64,000 nt of DNA. It comes from Prorocentrum cordatum. Taxonomy: Eukaryota > Sar > Dinophyceae > Prorocentrales > Prorocentraceae. The position numbers and the translations under genes were made by a program. Each line of letters starts with the position of its first letter. The stretch's first letter is position 1. Shown here piece after piece: positions 32,573 to 43,707 of this stretch. Below the pieces are notes generated by a model. It did not search any database and was not told the origin of the DNA. It worked only from the letters and a program-made list of their open reading frames with translations. The stretch lies in the NCBI GenBank assembly GCA_963575745.1, contig CAUYUJ010018066.1, positions 64,001 to 128,000 of the forward strand, written 5' to 3'.

Positions 32573-33097
32573 CTATTTGTTTGTTGGTTTGGACTCGCGT
32601 TCCCAGCTGAGTGCAGCTGGGCGAGAACAGGTCCCGGAAGAGCACACGGGCAGCGCTGAGCAGCGCTTCGGCTGCCGACAATTCACATTCCGTGACCGTG
32701 GCACCGTCCAGGAGCCACGCGGCCTCGGCCGCATCCCTCCAAACGAGGGGAACGGCACTAGAAACAGCAAGCTCATGCCCAGCAGGAAAGGGGCCCACGG
32801 TTCTCGCGGAAGCGATACCTATCTCACTGGGATTACATTGGGTATTGATTAAGCCGATCTGAAGCCAGAAACCACATCCTGATCCTTGCTGGTCAACCCC
32901 GCCATCAAAGCCTCCCCTGATAGCGCACGGCAAGAGATAAGTTTCAAACGGGTATCGATAGCATCGGGTTCTATAACATGTGCGGCCGCATCTGGTCTCA
33001 TGCGTCAACTCATCTGCACGTGTATTGTCCTCCCTGAATTCATGCCTCCATATATCACGTCCCAAGGCCGCAGGCCTCATATTGAAACACGCAGCGA
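32573..33097 (-). pseudogene. RNase H-like fragment between two satellite blocks
   Basis: On the minus strand the frame reads RDIWRHEFREDNTRADELTH, the C-terminal signature of retroelement RNase H (RxxNxxAD). Then, downstream, IRGGFDGGVDQQGSGCGFWL reads as an N-terminal strand with its Asp, followed by TECELSAAEALLSAARVL with the helix-A Glu. So the end of an RNase H precedes the start of one: either two tandem domains, each partial, or a permuted copy. It is bounded on both sides by the 88-bp satellite. The parent element is not identified. Confidence 0.5.
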
Positions 33098-33568
33098 GCT
33101 CCCTATGGGGCCGCGATCCTCGTGAGGGGTGTGTCGAAATTGCCCGAGGCCGCCATGCGCACCTTGCTACTGGCACCTTCGGTGGAGCTCCTATGGGGCC
33201 ACGATCCTCGTGAGGGGTGTGCCGAAATGGCCCGAGGCCGCCATGCGAACCCTGCCACTGGCGCCTTCGGTGGAGCTCTTGTGGGGCCACGATCCTCGTG
33301 AAGGGTGTGCCGAAATGGCCCGGGGCCGCCATGCGCACTTTGCTACTGGCGCCTTCGGTGGAGCTCCTATGGGGCCACGATCCTCGTGAGGTGTGCCGCA
33401 ATGGCCCGAGGCCGCCATGCGCACTTTGCTACTGGCGCCTTCGCTGGGGCTCCTATGGGGCCACGATCCTCGTGGGTGCTGTGCCGAAATGGCCCGAGGC
33501 CGCCATGCGCACTTTGCTACTGGCACCGTCGGTGGAGCTCCTATGGGGCCACGATCCTCGTGAGGGTG
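33098..33568 (+). repeat. 88-bp satellite, block 2
   Basis: Six more units of the same satellite and orientation (markers near 33,115, 33,205, 33,293, 33,380, 33,466 and 33,555). The block ends where the 3' tail of the second LINE begins. Confidence 0.95.
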
Positions 33569-35523
33569 ATGCTGATGATGCTGATGCTGATGCTGACGCT
33601 GATATTTTTTAAGGACCCCCTACCCCATGGTGGCTCCTCCACTGTTCCTGCGTTCCGTCCAGGCTTTAAGAATAGTAGTGTGCCGCGCCGAGTGGAGCCT
33701 GAGGCGCGCGTGAAAATCCTGCTCCACTCCAGCACCACTGCCAGTCCTCACACACGAATGTTCGTGAACAAACGCATCACAGCAGCTGGCATATCTGAGC
33801 ATTGCAGAGGGAGAAGGAGAGAGGGAGGATGCGATAATCAACTCGGAGAACCATTCGTCATCCCCACGGAAAGGACCGAGATGGGATATACATAGGGCGC
33901 GGAGCCGCGGACATACAGCATAATGTTTAAGATCGTCGTAATCAACGCCTGAAGGGGCCTCGCAACCAAAGGTGCAGCCTCTGGGAGCACAGTGGAACCT
34001 GGACGCGGTGCAGATACCCCGGCAGGCAATCCGAAGAACGGCAACCCCAAGATACGCCTGAGTGTTCTTCACGATAAAACGGATCATCTGGATCAGGAGG
34101 GCAACAATTTCAGGAGTGATCCCAGGACGCCAGGCCTGGAGACGCTTCAGCAAGCCAGTTGCAGGACAGTACTTCAAGGAGACGGGTAGGGATAAGCGCA
34201 GCTTACGATACAACAACCGCTGAATACTCTTAATGTTAATGTCATGCGGCAAAGAAACATAAATGCTGGCATAGATCGTGGCCGTCTGCTGGATAGCCAT
34301 CAAGAAACTCCGCTGCCACCAACCCTTCATCCCCCTCACGATGATCATCTCATTCCCTTCCCTCACACATTTCAAGTGTTCCAGCGGCGGCTGCAGTACT
34401 TTACACTTGGCGAGAAGACGCAGCTGACTAGCGTGGCCGATACTCTGCAGACACGGGAACCCGATGCCAACGCCAAGGGTGCGCAAACCAGTGAGCATAT
34501 GCTTCGAGAAACTGTAGCGCGGGGCAGCGTTCAACAACAGCATGGCACGCTCATGACTGGCAAGCAGCGTAGGTGAGGGTGGGTAACATTGAAGGGTAAA
34601 CTGGAGCTTGGAGAGACAGAATGACTGATATGAGGAAATAGACAATGGACAACCAAATCCCTGCTGCCGCACTGCACGATAGCGTCCCGCAAAGGCGGGG
34701 GTAACTTCATCCCACGCATACTGAGCAGCTTCTGGGCCTATGAGGATACCTAAGTACTTACAGTGCTTCACAATGCACAGGAGCGAGAAATGTTCACCAT
34801 GGTCTTTGCATACACGCTGGAGCCACCTCACTTTCGTGTCACCGACTAGGAGGCTACCACATTTCCTCATGTTAAGTTTCAGACCCACCGCCCCCTCCAG
34901 TAAAGCAGTAAGCCGGAGAAGACGAGGAAGACCAGACAGCACATTGTGAAGCATAAAGAGCCAATCGTCAGCGTAAGCGAACATACGGTGTACAAGCTTG
35001 GCACTACGCCATACCAGCCAACGCGTGATGGGATCTGTGGCCAGAGTAAACAATACTATCGAGGCTGGGTCCCCCAGCCGCACGCCGCGCTCAATTGTGA
35101 TTTTAGCGAGCCTCCGCCCCCCAAGGGTAATCCAGGCCGAATTGTTATCGTACAGACGACGGAAAAACGGGATGATCTCGATCGGGATAGCGAGCCGAAA
35201 CAACACCATCAGAATCCAGAGCACAAAAATCGATGGGAACGCCGCTGGGAAGTCCGTGAAGAATTCGGCAGCGTGCGTTTGCCCAGTACCCCACATCTCC
35301 AGCCCCCAAGCCTCCGCCTCGACAGTGTTCGCTATCATGTCCCTCCCTTTGACCCCCCCCTTTTGGCGCTCATGGACAACGGCGGCAGCAACCTCGTTCA
35401 ACGGCTGGGTACATGCGAGTGACAAGGCCTTGCAGTCAGTGTCCGACAGGGCCAGTGGTCTGGTACATTCTGCAGAACGAAAGGCACCAGCAGCAGTATC
35501 ATTCGGACTCGAGCCCTTCGGGA
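33569..35523 (-). mobile_element. Second LINE, 5'-truncated
   Basis: It contains only the reverse-transcriptase end of a non-LTR element. On its 5' side it abuts a (CAT)n tract (35,519-35,634). On its 3' side a short A run is followed by ATCAGC/ATCATC units (33,569-33,610), then the 88-bp satellite. A trinucleotide tail in place of poly-A, and CAT-type repeats on both sides, suggest insertion into or priming on a microsatellite. Confidence 0.8.
33620..35523 (-). CDS. Non-LTR reverse transcriptase, N-terminally truncated
   Basis: One uninterrupted frame of about 634 codons, entered from the (CAT)n tract, so it has no start of its own. Numbering from the frame's upstream start at 35,839: RPLALSDTDCKALSL (126-140), motif A FTDFPAAFPSI with Asp195, motif B GVRLGDPASI (251-260), motif C FAYADDWLF with Asp290-Asp291, a KLNMRKC element and KYLGILIG. 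All three catalytic aspartates are present. Near the C terminus a Cys/His cluster, HCAPRGCTFGC...KHYAVCP, matches the zinc-binding end of LINE proteins. No endonuclease is present; it was lost with the 5' end. It is a different family from the LINE at 7-15 kb. Confidence 0.85.
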
Positions 35524-35553
35524 TGATGATGATGATGATGATGATGATGTTGT

Positions 35554-35597
<44 letters not shown>

Positions 35598-35634
35598 GGG
35601 ATGCTGATGATGATGATGATGATGACGATGCTGC
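35519..35634 (+). repeat. (ATG)n microsatellite at the LINE 5' junction
   Basis: ATGATG units with few interruptions on the plus strand (CAT on minus). The Met- or Ile-rich stretch at the front of the LINE frame comes from this tract. Confidence 0.95.
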
Positions 35635-35729
35635 GAGGAGGAGGGAGGGGGCAGCGGGAGGAGGACGGAACGCGGGGCGCTGTCTGTTCAAAACGAAGAC
35701 CCAACACCACAGGATGGTTGGGAAGAAAG

Positions 35730-36625
35730 AGTGCGCGCGGGACCAAGGCGATAGCCATAGTTTGAAAGCCACCCGCCCTCCAGCTTCGCGATTGGTGTAA
35801 AAACAAGATACATGTGCGCAGTGATAAGGCGATAATCACCTTTTGAAAACGACCCGCCCTCTACCCATAAAACTGCCACAACAAGTATTGCAAATAATGT
35901 GCGCGGCGCGAAGGCGAGAGCCACGCTTTCAAACCATCCCGTCCTCCATCCATGAAGCGAATGCAAGCTTTTAGGACGAATGCGCGCGGCGCTAAAGCGA
36001 TAGCCGCATGGAATCGTCCTCTATCCTTGAAGCTGTTGCGAGCAATTCAACTGGAGTGCGCGCGGCGCTCAGGCGAGAGCCACGTTTTGAAGACCACCCG
36101 CCCTCCATTCCCGAAAATGCTGTAAAGTTTTAAGACGCATGCGCGCGGCGTTGCGGGGAAAGCCACATGTTGAAAACGACACACCCTCCATCCCTGAAGC
36201 TGTGGTAAACTTTTTGGACGAGTACGCGCGGCGCTCAAGCGAGAGCCACGCTTTGAAAACCACCCGCCCTCCATTATCGAACATGCCACAATTTTTTACG
36301 ACGCATGCGCGCGGCGTTCAGGCCAAACCCTCGCTTTGAACACCAACCGCCTTCCATCATTGAGACTGCCGCGAACTTTTTACTTGAATGCGCGCGGCGC
36401 CCAGGCGAGAGCCACTTGTCGAAAACGACCCACCCTCCATTCTTGAAACTGTTGCAAACATGTAACACGAATGTGCGCGGCGGTCCGGCGAGAGAAACGG
36501 TTTGAAAACCACCCGCCCTGTATCCTTGAAGGGTTAGCAAACTTTTATGACGAATGCGCGCGGCGCTGAAACGAGAACCACATTTGGAAAACGACCCGCC
36601 CTCCATCCGTGAAGCTGTTGCATGA
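35730..36625 (+). repeat. 82-bp satellite, about 11 units
   Basis: Units are spaced 76-84 bp with GCGCGCGGCG markers near 35,733, 35,815, 35,899, 35,981, 36,057, 36,139, 36,223, 36,305, 36,389, 36,473 and 36,555. A typical unit continues CTCAGGCGAGAGCCACGTTT, TGAAAACCACCCGCCCTCCA and TCCTTGAAGCTGTTGCAAAC. Identity between units is moderate. Related single or reversed copies occur at 31.5 and 25.3-25.9 kb. Confidence 0.93.
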
Positions 36626-36725
36626 TGCTCATGTCAAAATTCAATATCATGAACGGCGAAGAAATCCCAAGCGAAACGCCCAGCCCGCCTTACCAACACG
36701 TCAAGGAGTGCGACAGGGGCAACAT

Positions 36726-37104
36726 CGGAGGTGAGGGGGTGAGATCGAAGTGGAACGGAGAGCCCCCCTACCGGGAAATCGGTTTCGGTTTCATGTTCGT
36801 GCGTGCCGTGCGGGCGAGGCGAAGCTGCGTGGGCGGGCGAGAGAAAGTCTGCTGTGGCTGAGGCGCGGCCGGACCAAATGACTCCCTTCCGGGCGGCCGG
36901 TGGCCCGCGGTGTCCCGCCGGTGTCCCGCTGGTGTCCCGTGTGGCTGAGGCGCGGCCGGACCAAATGACTCCCTTCCGGGCGGCCGGGGGCCCGCGGTGT
37001 CCCGCCGGTGTCCCGCGGTGTCCCGCGGTGTCCCGCGGTGTCCCGCGGTGTCCCGCGGTGTCCCGCCGGTGTCCCGCGGTGTCCCGCGAGGACGATGAAG
37101 ATGA

Positions 37105-37151
<47 letters not shown>

Positions 37152-37838
37152 GATGATTATGATGATGGTGTCACGATGAAGATGATGATGTTGATGATGG
37201 TGTCGATGATGATGATGGTGATGATAGTTTCCCGATGATGAGGATGATGATGCTCATGATGATTATGTGGATGATGATGACGATGATGGTGTCCCGACGA
37301 TGATGATGATGATAATGATGATTCCGATGATGTTGGTGATGATGATGTTGATGGAAATGGTGTCCTGGCGATAATGATGTTGATGATGATAATGTTGATG
37401 ATGATGATGGTGTCCTGATGATGATGCTGCTGATGATGGTGATGATGATGATGGTGATGCTGATGGTGTCCCGATTATGATAATAATGATAATGACGATG
37501 TTGATGATGATGTTGCTCATGGTGATGATGGTGCCCCAATGATGATGATGTTGATGATGATGATGTCGATGATGATGATGTCGATGATGATGATGATGAT
37601 GCGATGATCATGATTATGATGGTGTCCCGAGGATGATGACGATGTTGATGATAATGTTGATGATGAGAGCGATGGTGATCATGAGGGTGTCCCGATTATG
37701 ATGATGATTATGATGATGCTGCTGATGATGATGACGATGACTGTGTCCCCATGATGATGATGTTGATGATGAGATGATGATGGTGATGATGATGATGATG
37801 TTGTCCCGATGATGATGCTGACGTTGATGATGATGGGT

Positions 37839-37869
<31 letters not shown>

Positions 37870-38254
37870 CGGTACCCTCATGATGATGACGATGTTGGTG
37901 ATGATGTTGATGTTGATGTTGATGATGTTGATGATGATGATGATGATGATGATGATGCTGATGCTGATGATGATGATGATGACGTTGATTGTGAGAGCGA
38001 TTGTGATATCGATAGTGAGATCGATATTGAGACCGAACGTGAGATCGATTGTGTGATCGATTGTGAGATCGATTGTGAGATCAATTGTGAGATCGATCGA
38101 ATGAGATAGATCGAGTGAGATCGATTGTGAGATCGATTGAGTGAGATCGATCGAGCGAGACCGATAGTGAGATCGATACTGAGATCGATAGTGAGACCGA
38201 TCGAGTGAGACGTTGGTTCCCCCCCCGAACCTCCTTATCACCCGAAGGGTGGTC
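36726..38254 (+). repeat. Composite repeat, copy 3
   Basis: Head 36,726-36,855 (CGGAGGTGAGG, GTGGAACGGAGAGCCCCCCT, AAATCGGTTTCGGTTTC). The block GGCTGAGGCGCGGCCGGACC followed by AAATGACTCCCTTCCGGGCG occurs twice (36,857 and 36,942). Then TCCCGCGGTG units (to 37,090), a long (ATG)n stretch interrupted by GTGTCCCGA (37,095-37,983), a GATCGATxGTGA tract (37,984-38,205) and the tail (38,206-38,254; GAGACGTTGGTTCCCCCC...CTCCTTATCACCCGAAGGGT). It ends 85 bp before the stop codon of the glycosyltransferase gene. Confidence 0.75.
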
Positions 38255-38338
38255 GTATAGGTATTTATAAGGAATAGGGATGGTGGAGGAGGAAATGGAG
38301 GAGAAGGAGGAGTGGGACGGGGCGAAGGAGGGAGGAGG

Positions 38339-39986
38339 TCAGCGCCAGTGCGCGCCTGTGGGTGGACGGGGGGGATCAGGAGGAGGAACCAGAGACATCG
38401 GCGCAAGACGAAGGGGAGGACGGAGATATTGTCTCGGGGTGCCCTGGTCGGCAGCCAGGCTCCTGCGGTAGAGCTCGCTGAGGAGCCAGAGGCCCTCGAG
38501 AGCCTGCGCCGTCGTGTTCACCTTCATCCGCCGCTTCGAGAAGAATAAGTGATAGGCGGTGTGGTTGAAGAACCCCTTGTGCAACCGCGGCTTCGGGCCC
38601 CAGTTGCCGCGCCTGCAGAAGAGGTCCCCGCCGTCCTGCTCCTGGCAGTCAAACCTAGTGTCGTACGAGACGTTGTCGGTCCAATCGAGGACGGTCCTCC
38701 CGGTGGAGGAATTCCATGGCTGCCAATAGACCTCCCCGTTCAGGTGGGGCGCCATGGTTTCCTGGCCGCCCATGCAGTACACGCCGGCACGGGCCTCCAC
38801 GGTCAGCGGCTCGGCGCTGACATTGCCGCGGGCCACCTCCTCCAGCACTCGTGGGTCCTTCACCCCAGGCCTTGGACGGTCAGGCTTCCGCGGTGGGTCC
38901 TTCGACCAGGGGCACCACTGCGCGGGCCGCGTCGCGACCTCGTCGTCGCACTCGGGGATTTTGAGGTGTTCCAGGTACGCCCAGGGAATGTGGCACTTCT
39001 TGGTCTCCTTCCACGGCTCAAAGGCGTAGTGGCAGCACACCTTATCCAATGCAGACTCGCCCTCGCCGCAGAGGCGGGTGATCCTTCGCTTAATGTTCCG
39101 CCACCATGTGGCGCTGAACGCGTTGCCGGGACGCGCAGCCATGAAGTTGGAGGAGAAGCTGCGGTTCAGCTCACACATTCCGGAGTAGTTCTGACACATG
39201 GGGTCGGCGTACGCAACGACATCCCAACCTTCGTCCAGCTTCCGAAAGACTTTTCCCAGGTCGCCCATGGCAATGAAGTCTGTGTCCAGATAAAGGCCTC
39301 CGCTGTAGTAGAGCACAGAGGCGCGCACGACGTCCGACTTGGCCTGGGCGTCCCCAAGACGGGCGAACTCTGGGGTGGCGTCGGGCACAAGGTCGTAAAA
39401 GTTGCTGTCGTTGACCAGCGGAGCAACAGAGACCACCGCCACCGAGAACCCATTAGACCGACCCATGCGGGGGAACCGACCCCAGGGTGGTGGCACGCCT
39501 CAGCGTCACCCTCTGCCGGGCGACGCTGGGACGCTCCACCGCCCAGGGGTTCGTTCCCCTCCAGGGGTCGGCCTCATGGGATCTCGGCGGCGGTGGCCTC
39601 TTTTGATCCTCTGAGCTGACCATCACCACCTCGGTCCCCGGAGGGGAGTGGCGCCTCCAGGTCTCCACGTTCAGGGGCACGAGCGGGTCCAGCCCGTGCG
39701 GGTAGTTCCAGTACGTGAAGATCTTCCAGCGGGCGCCACCCGCAGCCGCAGTCTCCGCGCCCGTGGCGGCGTCCGCCAGCCCAGCCGCGGAACGATGTGG
39801 CGCCTCTGGCTCCGCCGCGGCTGGCTCCGCGGCCTCCTCGAGCGCAGCTCCCGGGTGCCACGGGCCAGGCTCCCACGGAGCCCGGGACGCGACGGCTGCG
39901 GCAAGCAGGGCCAGCGCGATCAGCTGCGCGACGAAGCGCAGGTACGGCCGCGCACGCCATGGTTTCTGCAGGCTGCGTCGTGGCAT
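38339..39986 (-). CDS. DxD glycosyltransferase, type II membrane protein (GT32-like), intron-containing
   Basis: The first exon starts at the ATG at 39,986. It has a short basic N terminus, a membrane anchor (YLRFVAQLIALALLAAAVA), an Ala/Glu/Pro-rich stem, then WKIFTYWNYP and ETWRRHSPPGTEVVMVS, which open sugar-transferase domains of the Gly_transf_sug type. Coding resumes in another frame near 39,420 with NDSNFYDLVPDATPEFARLG, KSDVVRASVLYYSGGLYLDT and DF; the DxD at about 39,286-39,278 binds the metal and nucleotide sugar in this family. The C terminus has RLHKGFFNHTAYHLFF and stops at 38,339. The frame change between about 39,620 and 39,420 is most simply an intron; its borders are not determined (a frameshift is the alternative). 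Expected place: Golgi lumen. Sugar and acceptor are unknown. Confidence 0.75.
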
Positions 39987-41600
39987 GCCTCGGCCAGCGG
40001 CGCGCTGGACAAAACATGATAACTTAGAATCGGGGGCAGGGCGCGGAGGCAAGAAGAGGAACAAGAAGACAACGAGGAGGACGAGAAGACGGAGGCAGAA
40101 GAACGGACGCACTCGGACGGGGCACGTTACCCCACGCAAGGCGTAGGCTCTGAGTCGCCGCAGAGGATGGAGCACTACTTATTGAAGCTTGGGTGGGAGA
40201 TGACGGGATGGTATTACAGGATGGCGAAAGAGATTGACAAACATAATCAAACATGCAGTGAAAACTTCCGTGACGCAAGAAGCATGGACAGGAAGGCCTC
40301 GCAACGTCGGTGCCTCACAAGCAGAACGATTAAGAATAGGAAGTCCATGTAATCTGTACGGTGCGACAAAACATCAGACGGGTGTGGGGAACGCAAGAGA
40401 AAGATCATTCTGCACAGCGTCGTCGAACACGCTCGCACATTACCCAGTGTGGGTCAACATTGCTTCTCGTAGGCTTTGCCACCATATGGTTTTCCCAAGT
40501 AACCGAGCACGGTCAAACATTAACGATCTGACACCGTGCCGCGAGGCACTGAGTGGAAAGTCCTGAGAACCCTTGGAATCCGTATTATTGGGCTTCGCAA
40601 CTAGCACAGGACCCCAAATTCTGGTTCTCTGTGGCGCTCCAAGGCACCCCCTGGCGCTCTTGGGGTTCCCCGCGTGACTTTCTCAGGGGCCTCGGGAGCG
40701 TGGCTGAAGCGTCAGCCGGCCACATGCCTCAAGATGGTCACATGGGTCCCCGTTGGAGCCCCCCCCCGAGGCCTCTTGGGCTGTCGTGGAGGCTCTGGAA
40801 GCTGGCCTAGGCTGCCACAAGCATTGAAAATCATCAGGAGCCTGAGCCATTACAACGATCTCGAGCTGTCGGTCTTAAGAGCGTCTAAGGCGGACCAAGA
40901 GGCCCCGAAGATCGCACAAAGACGGCAGACCGCCCCCGAGGCCTCTACGAAGGACCCAGAGGCACCCAAGAGACCCCCAAGGGAGGCCACCACCCACTGT
41001 TGCTGGGACGCGCCGAGAGACATTCGTGCCAAACGGGCCAGAATCCCTCTCCCGCGCACGGTTCTGCCCATCAGGGCACAACCCCGACGTGCGCCCCCAT
41101 CGTTACGGTGCCAGAGCGACACTCCAGGGCACGATCCTGCTCATCAGGGTACACCCTCCTCCTCGTTCCTCACTATCATCCGCATCAGAATCCTATTTCC
41201 CGTCGTCGTCTCGTTCACCGTCTCTTTACCCACGGCTTCCCGAAGACTCCAGGACCACCCTGGAATCGCGTCCTCCCCCTCGCAACCAGACCAAACATTG
41301 CGGTTGTGCCTCGGAGCCTTGCGTGCGCGATCTCTTCGATGTTGTCCGTAGCATCGGCGGAAAGCCCTTCGTTGGCGACTTCGGTGAACCTGGAGCAGGG
41401 ATCGCAAGTGCCCAGGGACGCACCAAATTCATGTGACACGAGTGCCAAAATCAACGGCCTCACCAAAGGCGACTGAACATCTGAACGAGCGCGGTGCCCT
41501 CTCTGCGAGCTACATGTGGGACCTATGCGTTGCGCTCCACAAGACGACAACTATATGAGACGGCACCCAGGGAAACTTACTTACAGGAATACGGCGTGGC
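39987..41600. other. No gene recognised
   Basis: From 40,600 to 41,110 there are dispersed GGCCCCCGAGG, GGCACCCAAGA and AGGCCTC words of the same kind as at 3.1, 4.4, 16.1, 43.1 and 58.7 kb, perhaps an old interspersed repeat. Nothing else is assignable. Confidence 0.4.
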
Positions 41601-41609
41601 GCCGCTGGA

Positions 41610-42345
41610 CTCTCCATGAGCTCACGGAAGCGGCGGCATTTGCAAAGCTGGCAGCGCTCCAGGAAGGGAGTAATAGCCAGGGCCTGCGTAGGACTGCACA
41701 ACTCTGGACCCCGCAGGATATTACAAAGGTGCAGACGTATTAGCAGTTGACGGTCCCACAGGGAGGGGGAATAATAGTTCGGATTCGGATACCACTGCAC
41801 CCCGCTGACCTGCCAGGAACTCTCGAAAGTGCCAATCGTTATGATGTAAGTCGGGGGAACCACAGTTTTGTCCTGGGCATGAGACCACGAACGTGCCAAC
41901 ATATTCGCAGTTGGTCAGGGAGGGGAGTCATAGCTCGGATCCGAGTAGTACCGAATTCAGCGTGACCCAACAGGAGCTCACGAAGGTTCCGACAGCTGCG
42001 CAAGCGTCAGCGCCCAAGAAGGGGAGCTAACAGTTCTGATCCGCAAAGCAGCGCGTTCTGCTGGATCCGAAAGCTTCACGAAGGCCCCACCAGTTGTAGA
42101 GGTGACATCGCCCAAATAGGTGGCCAACAGTTCTGATCCGAATAGCACAAAGTTCCGCTGGACCCCCCCAGGGCGCTCACGAAAGTTCGGTCAGTTGTGC
42201 AGGCGTCAGCGCCCAAGGACGGGGGTAATATTCTGATCCGAATAACACCGCGCTCCGCTGGACCCCCCCTCCCCCAGGCGCTCACGAAAGTGCTTACAGT
42301 TGCGCTGCTGGCAGCGCCCAGGGACAGGCCCCTCCACAAGTTCAC
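41610..42345 (+). repeat. About 100-bp satellite
   Basis: Degenerate units are marked by AGTTCTGATCCGAATA near 41,776, 41,932, 42,032, 42,129 and 42,229. They continue GTTCCGCTGGACCCC, CTCACGAAAGTTC, CAGTTGTGCAGGCG and TCAGCGCCCAAGGA. The first units are the most diverged. From 42,346 to 43,487 I recognise no gene; GGCCCCAAGA-type words recur at 43,050-43,380. Confidence 0.75.
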
Positions 42346-43487
42346 GACAATGCCTAGAGAAGGGATGCTAGAAAGAAGCGCAGTTCGCAGCACCGGAGGA
42401 GGCGAGGCAGGAGATAGGAGGCAGAAGGGAGGCGGGGGAAAGCGGGAGAAGGCGGGAGAAGGAGGCCAACCAAAGGCTGTAGCGCAAAGAAGACGCAAGT
42501 GTTTGCTGCGAACCTTGCTAGATAAAGCAGCAAACAGGTGGCGCAATTGCTAACGTGCCTTCCCCCATCAGGTTTGTTGTTGCGGTTTGTTTGAGTTGGT
42601 CGCCGACGTTTTGTTAAGTTGGGCGGGTGGGAGGGGTTTCTGGCGGTTTGGGGGAAGTGCGCGGTTTGCTTAATGAAGGTGCTCGGGGCGCCCCTGGTAA
42701 TTTGGAAGGGTTGAGACGTTCGGCGGGCTCTTGTGCCTTGTGAACTGTTTGTCCAGTCTTGTCTAGCGGTCTGGCAAGAGCTCTGGGCATCAATATTGGC
42801 TCGTCGTCGACGAGATAAACACACGACTCATCGTTCTGGAACTTCATCACTGCACCAGCCACCAGCTACTGCAGCAGTGCCACAGGCGTCTTCTTCGCCT
42901 AGGCCAATCAAGCCTAGCAACACTGCCATGCATGGATCTGCCACCGTGCCGCAACGCCAGAAAATGACAACCAGGGGGCGACCCTCAGGCTCATGGCCAT
43001 TCTGGGTTGTCCTAGGGTTCACGTGGGCCCGCGTCCCACGGCCGGGAGGGAGGGCCCTGGAGGGGTCGATGACGGCTCCGAAGGGCGCCGCAGAGGGCGT
43101 GAAGAGTGCAAGACGGGCGAAGATGGCCCCAAATATTCCCATAAGATGGCCCAGAAAGGCCCCAAGACGCCCCCGAGAGGGCAAACACATATCGAAAAGC
43201 AATCGGGCGTTCGACGTTGGTTGCCTGGCCTGCGTGCCACTGCCAAGAAGTCAGACGGTTCCAAGACGGCCCCGAGGGCACCCGATATTGCCAGAGACGT
43301 TCCAAAAAGTGTTTCCAAAACGGCCCAAGATATGCCCAACGCACAGGATTACCCGACAGGGCCGCAAGCGGCCCCAACATGGCGCCGCGGCCATGATTTC
43401 CTGACGGCGGAGCTCCCGCTTGGGCACGGCGCACAGCACACTATGATATTCACCTGACTGACTCGGGCGTTGCTTAATCAGAGGCCT

Positions 43488-43707
43488 CCCAAATGGGGTC
43501 CAAGCAAATGGGATCGGAGGATCGCGCCGCATCGTCAATGCATCGCCGACACATCGGCGATGCATCGCCGATGCATCTGCGACGTCGGCGATACATCGGC
43601 GCCGTCGGCGTAGCGAAAACCGGGCCCCATATCGAGCCGAATCGGCAATGCAACGGCGACCCGGCGCGATCCTCAGACCCCATCTAGGCACTCGGACCCC
43701 ACTTGGG
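43488..43707. repeat. Foldback element, 220 bp imperfect palindrome
   Basis: The outer arms CCCAAATGGGGTCC and GGACCCCACTTGGG pair. Inner arms AGGATCGCGCCG and CGGCGCGATCCT are perfect complements. The centre holds a 22-bp perfect palindrome made of CATCGGCGATG and CATCGCCGATG (43,552-43,573) plus related GCATCGCC units. No gene or target-site duplication is seen. It is probably a non-autonomous foldback transposon or a hairpin-forming repeat. Confidence 0.7.

Noticed and set aside
31858-33568. CRISPR-like regular repeats
   Set aside because: Whole units repeat without unique spacers; this is a satellite in a eukaryotic genome.
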